Source: Microbacterium sp. p3-SID336 (GTDB lineage Bacteria > Actinomycetota > Actinomycetes > Actinomycetales > Microbacteriaceae). From it: a DNA stretch of 59,710 nt. The stretch covers positions 1 through 59,710 of the forward strand of contig NZ_JALXPE010000021.1 of assembly GCF_025143365.1 (NCBI RefSeq), read 5' to 3'. The position numbers and the translations under genes were made by a program. Within the stretch, counting starts at the first letter, position 1. Each line of letters begins with the position of its first letter. This document shows, one piece after another, positions 27,775 to 35,192 of the stretch. The notes under the pieces are model-generated. The model was given only the letters and a program-made list of their open reading frames with translations. It was not told where the DNA came from and did no database searches.

Positions 27775-28941
27775 TCAGAGCTGGTGGCCCAGCTTGTACT
27801 CGCCCTGCTTCCACTCCGGCATCGAGCCCTCGCCCTCGTCCTGACGGGTGTAGGAGAAGCCGTCGGCGCCGATGGTCACGGCCATCTCGCTCGAGTCGGT
27901 GCGGGCGACCACGGGCTGCGGGTTGCCGTCGAGGTCGAGCACGAGCGAGGCGTCCGTGTACCAGGAGGGGACCACGGGGGTGCCCCACCAGTCGCGACGC
28001 TGGTTGTCGTGCACATCCCACGTGACCACGGGGTTGTCGGGGTCGCCCGTGTAGTAGTCCTGCGTGTAGATCTCGACGCGGTGGCCGTCGGGGTCGCGCA
28101 GGTAGAGGTAGAACGCGTTGGAGACGCCGTGGCGGCCCGGGCCGCGCTCGATCGCGTCGGAGCGGCGCAGCGCGCCCAGCTTGTCGCAGATCGCCAGGAT
28201 GTTGTGCTTCTCGTGCGTGGCGAACGCGACGTGGTGCATGCGCGGGCCGTCGCCGCCGGTGGCCGCGGTGTCGTGCACCGTGGGCTTGCGGCGCATCCAC
28301 GCGGCGTACACGGTGCCCTCGTCGTCCTGGATGTCCTCCGTGACGCGGAAGCCGAGGTCCTGGTAGTGACGCACGGCACGCGGCACGTCGGGGGTGACCT
28401 GATTGAAGTGGTCCAGGCGCACCAGCTCGCCCGGGGTGTGCAGGTCGTAGCGCCACGACAGGCGCTCCACGTGCTCGGTCGCGTAGAAGAACTCGTACGG
28501 GAAGCCCAGCGGGTCCACCACGCGCACCGAGTCGCCGATGCCCTTCACGAAGCCGTTCTCGTTGCGGCGGACGTCGCAGCCGATCTCGGTGTAGAACTCC
28601 ACGGCGCGGTCGAGGTCCTCCGCCGAGCGCACCCGGTAGGAGAACGCGGCGACGGCAGCGACCGGTCCCTTGCGCAGCACCAGGTTGTGGTGGATGAACT
28701 CCTCGGTCGAGCGCAGGTAGATCGCCTCGTCGTCCTCCTCGGTCACGTACAGGCCGAGGATGTCGACGTAGAACTGGCGCGATGCGGCGAGGTCCGTCAC
28801 CACGAGCTCCATGTACGCGCAGCGCAGGATGTCCGGCGGGGTGCTCTTCGGCGTCGCGACCGGGTTGTCGGTCTGGATCGGCGCCTCCTGGCTCACGTAG
28901 TAGCCCGAGGAGGTGAGGGTCTTGGCTGTCTTCTCTGTCAT
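27775..28941 (-). CDS. hpaD: 3,4-dihydroxyphenylacetate 2,3-dioxygenase (homoprotocatechuate ring cleavage)
   Basis: Extradiol ring-cleavage enzyme that opens homoprotocatechuate to 5-carboxymethyl-2-hydroxymuconate semialdehyde. It is a vicinal-oxygen-chelate (type I) enzyme with two repeated modules, as in Brevibacterium HPCD and Arthrobacter MndD. The metal ligands are H178, H237 and E290; their spacing (59 and 53) equals that of H155, H214 and E267 in the Brevibacterium enzyme, an excellent match. The 388-aa form starts at ATG 28941; upstream ORF sequence is the hpaE 3-prime end. Fe or Mn as metal cannot be told from sequence. It is unrelated to the LigB-type HpaD of E. coli. Confidence 0.95.
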   Translation of the reverse strand: MTEKTAKTLTSSGYYVSQEAPIQTDNPVATPKSTPPDILRCAYMELVVTDLAASRQFYVDILGLYVTEEDDEAIYLRSTEEFIHHNLVLRKGPVAAVAAFSYRVRSAEDLDRAVEFYTEIGCDVRRNENGFVKGIGDSVRVVDPLGFPYEFFYATEHVERLSWRYDLHTPGELVRLDHFNQVTPDVPRAVRHYQDLGFRVTEDIQDDEGTVYAAWMRRKPTVHDTAATGGDGPRMHHVAFATHEKHNILAICDKLGALRRSDAIERGPGRHGVSNAFYLYLRDPDGHRVEIYTQDYYTGDPDNPVVTWDVHDNQRRDWWGTPVVPSWYTDASLVLDLDGNPQPVVARTDSSEMAVTIGADGFSYTRQDEGEGSMPEWKQGEYKLGHQL

Positions 28942-28972
28942 GTCCTGATCCTTGTTCTCGTGGCGGTGGGGG

Positions 28973-30514
28973 TCAGCTCTCGGCGTCTTCCGCGGACTCG
29001 GCCACGTCCTCCGCCGGCGACGACTTGCCGAACGTGGGGTTGTGCGCAGGTCCCAGCGTGATGTGCACGCTCTGCTGGTCCGTGTAGAAGTCGATGGATC
29101 GGTAGCCGCCCTCATGACCGAGGCCCGAGGCCTTGACGCCGCCGAACGGGGTGCGGAGGTCGCGCACGTTGTTGCTGTTCAGCCACACCATGCCGGCCTC
29201 GACCGACTGCGCGAAGTTGTGCGCGCGCTTGAGGTCGTTCGTCCAGATGTAGGCCGCGAGACCGTACTTCGTGTTGTTGGCGAGCGCCAGCGCCTCCTCG
29301 TCGGAGTCGAACGGAGTGATCGCGACGACAGGGCCGAAGATCTCCTCCTGGAAGATGCGGGCGTCGGGAGCGACGTCGGCGAACACGGTCGGCGCGACGA
29401 AGTTGCCCTCCTCGAAGCCTTCGGGGCGACCGCCGCCGGCGACGAGACGGCCCTCGCTCTTGCCGATCTCGACGTAGCTCATGACCTTCTCGTAGTGCTC
29501 GGGGTGCACGAGCGCCCCCACCTCGGTCGCGGGGTCGTGCGGGTAGCCGACCTTCACGCGCTTCGCCTGCGCGGCGTAGCGCTCCACGAACTCCTCGTAG
29601 ATCGAGCGCTCCACGATGATGCGGGAGCCGGCGGTGCAGCGCTCGCCGTTGAGGGAGAAGACGCCGAAGATGGTCGCGTCGACCGCGGCCTCCAGGTCGG
29701 CGTCGGCGAACACGACGGCGGGGGACTTGCCGCCCAGCTCCATCGACAGCCCCTTGAGGTACGGGGCGGCGTTGCCGAAGATGATCTGGCCCGTGCGGCT
29801 CTCGCCCGTGAACGAGATGAGCGGCACGTCCGGGTGCTTGACGAGGGCGTCACCCGCATCCTCCCCGAGACCGTTGACGAGGTTGAACACGCCCTGGGGC
29901 AGCCCGGCCTCCTCGAAGATGCCTGCCCACAGGGAGGCGGACAGCGGCGTGAACTCGGCCGGCTTCAGCACGACCGTGTTGCCGGTCGCGAGAGCGGGGC
30001 CGAGCTTCCAGGACTCGAGCATGAACGGCGTGTTCCACGGCGTGATGAGCCCGGCGACGCCGATCGGCTTGCGGTTGACGTAGTTCATCTGGCGACCGGG
30101 CACCTTGAAGGCGTCATCGGCCTGCGCCACGATCAGATCCGCGAAGAAGCGGAAGTTCTCGGCGGCACGACGGGCCTGCCCGAGCGCCTGCGTGATCGGC
30201 AGACCGGAGTCGTACGACTCCAGCTCGGCGAGACGCGCGTCGCGCGACTCCACGAGATCGGCGATCCGGTGCAGCACGCGGGAGCGCTCGCGGGGGAGCA
30301 TGCGCGGCCACGGGCCCTCGTCGAACGCGCGCTTGGCGGCGGCCACGGCCAGGTCGATGTCGGCCTTCTTGCCGGCGGCGGCGGTCGTGTAGGTCTTGTT
30401 GGTGACCGGGTCGAGCACGTCGAACGTGTCGCCGTCGACCGAGTCGACGAACGCGCCGTCGATGTAGTGCTGGATGTGGTCGGGCAGGTCGGCGGGGATG
30501 CGGGAGTCGGTCAT
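28973..30514 (-). CDS. hpaE: 5-carboxymethyl-2-hydroxymuconate semialdehyde dehydrogenase
   Basis: NAD-dependent aldehyde dehydrogenase that oxidises the ring-cleavage product to 5-carboxymethyl-2-hydroxymuconate. Catalytic residues E259 (SMELGGKSP) and C293 (NGERCTAGSR) are intact, with the oxyanion Asn in TPWNTPF and the cofactor loop FTGESRTG. Length 513 aa is slightly longer than E. coli HpaE because of an acidic C-terminal tail (SPAEDVAESAEDAES). ATG at 30514 is preceded by GAAGGAG, and its ATGA overlaps the stop of the GntR gene. Context (next to hpaD) identifies the substrate. Confidence 0.94.
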   Translation of the reverse strand: MTDSRIPADLPDHIQHYIDGAFVDSVDGDTFDVLDPVTNKTYTTAAAGKKADIDLAVAAAKRAFDEGPWPRMLPRERSRVLHRIADLVESRDARLAELESYDSGLPITQALGQARRAAENFRFFADLIVAQADDAFKVPGRQMNYVNRKPIGVAGLITPWNTPFMLESWKLGPALATGNTVVLKPAEFTPLSASLWAGIFEEAGLPQGVFNLVNGLGEDAGDALVKHPDVPLISFTGESRTGQIIFGNAAPYLKGLSMELGGKSPAVVFADADLEAAVDATIFGVFSLNGERCTAGSRIIVERSIYEEFVERYAAQAKRVKVGYPHDPATEVGALVHPEHYEKVMSYVEIGKSEGRLVAGGGRPEGFEEGNFVAPTVFADVAPDARIFQEEIFGPVVAITPFDSDEEALALANNTKYGLAAYIWTNDLKRAHNFAQSVEAGMVWLNSNNVRDLRTPFGGVKASGLGHEGGYRSIDFYTDQQSVHITLGPAHNPTFGKSSPAEDVAESAEDAES

Positions 30515-31197
30515 GATGCTTCTCCTTCGGCGGGGACGGAACGGGTGTGCAGCGCATCGAGGAACGCATCCCTCGTGCGCCAGCGGTGGTTGCGGGCGGC
30601 GAGCTCGATCTCCAGCGGCTCGGCGCCGTCGCGGATCAGCTCGAGGATCTGGGCGTGCTCGTCCACCGAGTGATGCGCCCGGCCAGGCACGTACGCGAAC
30701 GTCGAGTCGCGGATGCCAGACAGGCGCGCCCAGCCGCGGTGCACGAGGTCGAGCAGGTGCGGATTGGGGCACGGCTCGAACAGCACCGAGTGGAACTGCC
30801 GGTTGAGCTCGGTGAACGTGTGCGGGTCGAAGTGGTCGAGCAGCCGGCTCATGCGCTCATTGACCTCCGCGGCCTGCGCGAGCGCATCGGCGTCGAGCAG
30901 GGGAGCGGACAGAGCGGTCGCGGCGCCTTCGACGAGTCCGAGGGTCTGCATCGTGTGGGCGTACTCGCCCTCGTCGACGAGGGTCACGCGGGCGCCGACG
31001 TTGCGCTCGAAGGTCACGAGCCCCTCGGCCTCCAGCCGGCGGATGGCCTCGCGCACCGGCACAACGCTCATGCCGAGCTCCTCGGCGATCGGCCCGAGCA
31101 CGAGGCGGTAGCCGGGGCCGTACGTGTGCGCCGAGATGCGCGCGCGGATCCAGGTGTAGGCCTGCTCCGACTTGCTGGCGCTCTCGACCGTGCTCAC
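30511..31197 (-). CDS. GntR/FCD-family transcriptional regulator of the hpa operon
   Basis: A 228-aa FadR-subfamily repressor: winged helix at about residues 10-75 (LGMSVVPVREAIRRLEAEGLV) and a helical FCD ligand domain, with probable metal-binding residues in the ELNRQFHSVLF segment and the later HHSVDEHAQIL His cluster. It is embedded in the operon it probably controls, with GTGA overlap to hpaG upstream and ATGA overlap to hpaE downstream. I chose GTG 31197; the longer frame would run into hpaG. Likely inducer is a hydroxyphenylacetate or pathway intermediate, acting at the AT-rich site near 32714-32734. Confidence 0.88.
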   Translation of the reverse strand: MSTVESASKSEQAYTWIRARISAHTYGPGYRLVLGPIAEELGMSVVPVREAIRRLEAEGLVTFERNVGARVTLVDEGEYAHTMQTLGLVEGAATALSAPLLDADALAQAAEVNERMSRLLDHFDPHTFTELNRQFHSVLFEPCPNPHLLDLVHRGWARLSGIRDSTFAYVPGRAHHSVDEHAQILELIRDGAEPLEIELAARNHRWRTRDAFLDALHTRSVPAEGEAS

Positions 31198-32666
31198 TGC
31201 TGCTCCGCTCCGGCCCCGGTCGCCTGCTCGTAACGCGCGCGCCATTCGGCGTTGAGGGGGAAGAGTCCGTCCACCGCGTGACCAGCGGCGACCTGCTCAG
31301 CGATCCACGCGTCCTCGACCTCCTGCGCGATGGCGTCGGCGGCGACCTCCGCGGCCAGGGCCGGCGGGATCACGATCACGCCGTCGCCGTCGCCGACGAT
31401 GATGTCTCCCGGCTGCACGGTCGCGCCGCCGCAGGAGATGGTCACATCGACGTCCCACGGCACGTGCTTGCGGCCGAGCACGGAGGGGTGGGCGCCCTGC
31501 GAGAACACCGGAAGGCCGATCTCGGCGACGGCATCGAAGTCGCGCACGCCGCCGTCCGTCACGACACCGGCGGCGCCGCGCGCCTTCGCACGCAGGGCGA
31601 GGATGTCGCCGAGCGTGCCGGTGGTGGCATCGCCGCGGGCCTCGATGACGATGACCTCGCCCTCCGCGACCGCGTCGAACGCGCGCTTCTGCGCGTTGTA
31701 GCCGCCGCCGTGTGTCGTGAACAGGTCTTCGCGGAACGGGACGAAGCGGAGCGTCTTCGCGGTGCCGACGATCTTGGTGCCGGAGAGGTTCGCGGAGACG
31801 CCGTCGACGAAGCAGGCGTGGTGGCCGCGCTTGCGCAGCTGCGCCGACAGGCCGGCGGTCGGCGCCTCCAGGAGCTGGGCGCGCAGTTCGGGGGTGAGGG
31901 TCGGCGCGGCCTCGACGGGCGGAAGGCCCGCCTCTTCGCGCGAGCCCCAGGCCTCCGTGCGCTGCAGGTCGTCGACGGCGGGGAGCGAGCCCAGGTCGCC
32001 ATCGAAGGGCGTGTCGCCCTGGGTCACCGTGGTCACCAGCCGCCCGGAGGTCGGGGCGCCGGGGGCGTCGGGGGCGTCCACCTCGACCTCGACCACGTCT
32101 CCGGGGACGATGACGGAGGACCCGGCGGGAGTGCCGGTGAGGATGACGTCGCCCGTCTCGAGGGTGAAGTGCTGCGAGAGGTCGGCGACGAGCTGCGCGA
32201 GCGGGAAGATCAGCCCGGCGGTGGTGTCGTCCTGCCGGAGCTCGCCGTTGACCCAGGTGCGCACGCGCAGGGCGGCGGGGTCGACCGTGCGCGCGTCGAT
32301 CAGCCCGGGGCCGAGCGGCGTGTAGCCGTCTCCGCCCTTGGAGCGGACGTTGGAGCCCTTGTCGTTGGCGCGCAGGTCGTACAGACCCAGGTCGTTGGAG
32401 GCGGTGACGGCCTGCACGTGGTCCCAGGCCTCGGCGAGCGAGACGTGCCGGGCCGGGGTGCCGATGATCAGCGCGATCTCGCCCTCGAACGCCAGCAGCT
32501 CGGTGCCGGCCGGGCGCTCGACGGTGCCGCCGGACGCGGCCACGGAACTGGCGGGCTTGAAGAAGTAGGAGGGGGCGGCGGGGCGCCTGCCGCGCTGATC
32601 GGCGCGAGAGGCGTAGCTCAGGTGGATCGCGATGATCTTGCCGGGGCGGCTGATGGTGTCCGTCAC
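31194..32666 (-). CDS. hpaG: Fused FAH-type isomerase/decarboxylase and RraA-like domain (HpaG-like)
   Basis: 490 aa, first gene of the operon. Residues about 1-225 are a fumarylacetoacetate-hydrolase fold matching HpaG/HpcE (metal acids in AFEGEIALI at E61/E63 and the NDLGLYD segment at D92; TGTPAGS near 177), which isomerises or decarboxylates 5-oxopent-3-ene-1,2,5-tricarboxylate. Residues about 260-480 are an RraA/HMG-aldolase-like domain with GDILALRAKARGAAG and the metal/substrate motif DGGVRD at 371-376. E. coli HpaG has two FAH halves; here the second is replaced. RraA-type enzymes often decarboxylate oxaloacetate-like acids, so a division of isomerase and decarboxylase roles is plausible. 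GTG start behind GAGGAGG. Confidence 0.82.
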   Translation of the reverse strand: MTDTISRPGKIIAIHLSYASRADQRGRRPAAPSYFFKPASSVAASGGTVERPAGTELLAFEGEIALIIGTPARHVSLAEAWDHVQAVTASNDLGLYDLRANDKGSNVRSKGGDGYTPLGPGLIDARTVDPAALRVRTWVNGELRQDDTTAGLIFPLAQLVADLSQHFTLETGDVILTGTPAGSSVIVPGDVVEVEVDAPDAPGAPTSGRLVTTVTQGDTPFDGDLGSLPAVDDLQRTEAWGSREEAGLPPVEAAPTLTPELRAQLLEAPTAGLSAQLRKRGHHACFVDGVSANLSGTKIVGTAKTLRFVPFREDLFTTHGGGYNAQKRAFDAVAEGEVIVIEARGDATTGTLGDILALRAKARGAAGVVTDGGVRDFDAVAEIGLPVFSQGAHPSVLGRKHVPWDVDVTISCGGATVQPGDIIVGDGDGVIVIPPALAAEVAADAIAQEVEDAWIAEQVAAGHAVDGLFPLNAEWRARYEQATGAGAEQQ

Positions 32667-32713
32667 GGAGGCGCCTCCTCGCGCTCGTCGTCGACGCCTT
32701 GTGCGTCGTATTC

Positions 32714-32746
32714 GAAATCATATATCATCGTTTCACCCCTCGGCAA
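32714..32746 (-). promoter_or_regulatory. Promoter and AT-rich operator of the hpa operon
   Basis: On the minus strand, TTGCCG (32741-32746) and TATGAT (32717-32722) are separated by 18 bp and form a good sigma-70-type promoter, about 50 bp before hpaG. The -10 lies inside an AT-rich island (32714-32734, GAAA at one end, TTTC at the other, direct ATCAT repeats) in otherwise GC-rich DNA, a likely GntR-protein target that could also serve the divergent transporter. Confidence 0.55.
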
Positions 32747-32809
32747 GCAACTTCGGATTCACGTCCGCGCGCGCCGTGACAATGCGGTCACAAGCAAAAG
32801 GAGACCCCG

Positions 32810-34189
32810 ATGAGCGGGCAGTCACAGGACGGGTTCACACCCACAGGCACCATCGCGACGGCGGCCGACCGGCGTCGCGTCGTGTTCGCCACCGTCGTCG
32901 GCACCACCGTGGAGTGGTACGACTTCTTCATCTACGCCACGGCCGTCGGCCTGGTGTTCGGACAGCTCTTCTTCGCCCCGCTCGGCGAGAACAGTGCCCT
33001 GATCGGCTTCGCCACGGTCGGCGTGAGCTTCCTCTTCCGCCCGCTCGGCGCCTTCCTCGCCGGGCACTACGGCGACAAGCTCGGACGCAAGGCCGTGCTG
33101 ATGTGGACGCTGATCCTGATGGGAGCGGCCACCGCGCTCATCGGCATCCTGCCGACCTACGAGACCATCGGCATCGCGGCGCCCGTGCTGCTCGTGCTGC
33201 TGCGCATCGTGCAGGGCATCTCGGCGGGCGGCGAGTGGGGCGGCGCGGTGCTGATGGCCGTCGAGCACGCTCCCCGCAAGAAGCGCGGCATCTTCGGCGC
33301 CTCCCCGCAGATCGGTGTGCCGCTCGGCCTGCTGCTCGCCTCCGGCGTGATGGCGCTGATGACCGCGATCGCCCCCGGCGACCAGTTCCTGGCGTGGGGC
33401 TGGCGCGTGCCGTTCCTGCTCAGCGTGGTGCTCATCCTCGTCGGCTACTACGTGCGGCGCCGCGTGGAGGAGAGCCCGGTGTTCGCCGAGCTCGCCGAGC
33501 GCAAGGAGAAGGCGAAGATGCCGATCGTGCAGCTGTTCCGCAAGCACCTGCTGCTCGTGATCGTCGCCGCGCTCGTGTTCGCGGGCAACAACGCGGTGGG
33601 CTACATGACCACCGGCGGCTACATCCAGGGCTACGCGACCGACCCCGCAGGCCCCATCGGTCTCGAGCGCGGTCCCGTGCTGTGGGCCGTCGCAGGCTCC
33701 GCCGTCACCTGGCTGCTGACCACGCTGCTCGCCGGGTGGGTGTCCGACCGGATCGGCCGCCGCAGCACGTACATCGTCGGCTGGGTGCTGCAGCTGGTCG
33801 GCGTGTTCACGCTGTTCCCGCTCGTCAACACGGGCGAGATCGGGCTGCTGTTCGCCGGGCTCGCGATCCTCACGATCGGCCTCGGCTTCACGTACGGCCC
33901 GCAGGCGGCGCTCTACACCGAGCTGTTCCCGGCGAGCATCCGCTTCTCGGGCGTCTCGATCTCCTACGCCATCGGCGCGATCGCCGGCGGGGCCTTCGCG
34001 CCCACCATCGCCACGGCCATCGTGAAGGCCACGGGCTCCACGGGAGCGGTGACCTGGTACCTCGCCGGGATGACTCTGCTCGGCCTGATCGCGACGCTGC
34101 TGCTGCGCGACCGCTCGGGCATCCCGCTGGGTCCCGACCACGAGGAGGAGCAGTCCGTGAGCCCCATCCGCGGGCTCGCCAAGGCCTGA
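32810..34189 (+). CDS. MHS-family MFS transporter for aromatic acids
   Basis: Proton symporter of the metabolite:H+ symporter group (459 aa, twelve predicted helices). Diagnostic features are the N-terminal TTVEWYDFFIYATA, the loop 2-3 motif GHYGDKLGRKAV, and GISAGGEWGGAVLMAVEHAP in helix 5. The gene is divergent from hpaG and shares its intergenic control region, so uptake of hydroxyphenylacetate or a similar aromatic acid is likely; relatives include shikimate, proline/betaine and 4-methylmuconolactone carriers. Start ATG 32810 follows AAAGGAG. A strong hairpin terminator follows. Confidence 0.88.
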   Translation: MSGQSQDGFTPTGTIATAADRRRVVFATVVGTTVEWYDFFIYATAVGLVFGQLFFAPLGENSALIGFATVGVSFLFRPLGAFLAGHYGDKLGRKAVLMWTLILMGAATALIGILPTYETIGIAAPVLLVLLRIVQGISAGGEWGGAVLMAVEHAPRKKRGIFGASPQIGVPLGLLLASGVMALMTAIAPGDQFLAWGWRVPFLLSVVLILVGYYVRRRVEESPVFAELAERKEKAKMPIVQLFRKHLLLVIVAALVFAGNNAVGYMTTGGYIQGYATDPAGPIGLERGPVLWAVAGSAVTWLLTTLLAGWVSDRIGRRSTYIVGWVLQLVGVFTLFPLVNTGEIGLLFAGLAILTIGLGFTYGPQAALYTELFPASIRFSGVSISYAIGAIAGGAFAPTIATAIVKATGSTGAVTWYLAGMTLLGLIATLLLRDRSGIPLGPDHEEEQSVSPIRGLAKA

Positions 34190-34196
34190 TCCCTCC

Positions 34197-34228
34197 GATG
34201 CCCGTCCGCCACCCGGCGGGCGGGCATC
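34197..34228 (+). terminator. Terminator hairpin after the MHS transporter
   Basis: A 14-bp stem (34197-34210 with 34215-34228) with a single T-G wobble and a 4-nt loop, 8 bp past the stop. Between convergent transporter and IclR genes. Confidence 0.8.
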
Positions 34229-34349
34229 GTCGTGTCTGCGGCTTGGTGCGGGCGGCGGGATGGCGGCTGGCGCGCTGGCGCGGGCGTCGTCGGGATCGCG
34301 GCTGGCGCGCTGCGGGGCCGGGTTGTCGCGTCTGCCGGCGGCGCTGACG

Positions 34350-35060
34350 TCAGCCGTCGAGCGCCTCGCGGATGAGGTCTGCGGAGCGCTGCAGGCGCGC
34401 GGCGATCTCGGCGTCGTCGAGGTCGGTCGCGACGTGCACCACGGCGATCGCGGCGGGGCGCTGTCCACGCAGCGCGAGGGGGACGGCCACCGACTGCACC
34501 GTCGGGATCACCTCGTCGTGGCTCGTCGCGAAGCCGCGGCTGAGCATCGTGTCGATGTCCGCGCGCAGGGCGACGCTGATGTCGCTGGGGCGCTCGGCGG
34601 GCTCCAGCTGCGCGAGGATCGCCTTGCCCGGTGCCCCGACCGTCACGGGGTGGCGTGCGCCGGGGCGCTGCGCGACGCTGGCGACCGCGTGCCGCGGTTC
34701 CACGCTCGCGAGCGTGATGCACTCGGCCGCATCCAGCACGGCGAGGAAGCAGGTCATGCCGAGCTCGTTCGCGATCGCCGTGAGCTCGGGGAGCGCCTCC
34801 GCCTGGAGGTCGTGTGCGACGCCCGCGGCGAGAGCCGCCATCCGCGCGCCGAGGTTGACGGCGCCGGCGGCGTCGCGCGAGACCAGCCCGTGGTCCTCCA
34901 GGGTGCGCAGCAGGCGGTACGCGATGGAGCGGTGCACGCCGAGCCGCAGCGCGATCTCGTCGATCGTGAGCGGTCCTCGCGCGTCGGCCAGCACCTCGAG
35001 GATGCGGATGCCGCGGCTCAGGGTCTGGGAGGCGGGGGCGGCGGTCGTGCGGTCCGGCAT
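34350..35060 (-). CDS. IclR-family transcriptional regulator
   Basis: A 236-aa regulator with a winged HTH at about residues 15-75 (TIDEIALRLGVHRSIAYRLLRTLEDHGLV) and an IclR effector domain (PVTVGAPGKAILAQL segment near 140). It is divergent from the flavoprotein monooxygenase gene, and the 132-bp gap holds two matched TGTTC-N7-GAACA dyads. IclR members of this layout (PobR, PcaU, MhpR) control aromatic degradation genes, usually as activators, and respond to the enzyme's substrate. The likely inducer is therefore a hydroxylated benzoate or phenylacetate. Confidence 0.9.
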   Translation of the reverse strand: MPDRTTAAPASQTLSRGIRILEVLADARGPLTIDEIALRLGVHRSIAYRLLRTLEDHGLVSRDAAGAVNLGARMAALAAGVAHDLQAEALPELTAIANELGMTCFLAVLDAAECITLASVEPRHAVASVAQRPGARHPVTVGAPGKAILAQLEPAERPSDISVALRADIDTMLSRGFATSHDEVIPTVQSVAVPLALRGQRPAAIAVVHVATDLDDAEIAARLQRSADLIREALDG

Positions 35061-35101
35061 GCGTGCGCTCCTTGCGATGCGAGGGACGGCGGTTTAGGCT
35101 G

Positions 35102-35138
35102 TGTTCAATAGTAGAACATTGTGTTCGAATATAGAACA
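35102..35138. promoter_or_regulatory. Tandem IclR-type operators
   Basis: Two perfect dyads with identical arms, TGTTC-N7-GAACA, at 35102-35118 and 35122-35138. Their centres are 20 bp apart, about two helical turns, so two regulator dimers could bind the same DNA face. They lie in the AT-rich divergent promoter between the IclR gene and the monooxygenase. Confidence 0.75.
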
Positions 35139-35192
35139 CGAATGTTCCGGGACGCAACACCCGACAGAGACGTCCGGAAGGAATCGACGACG

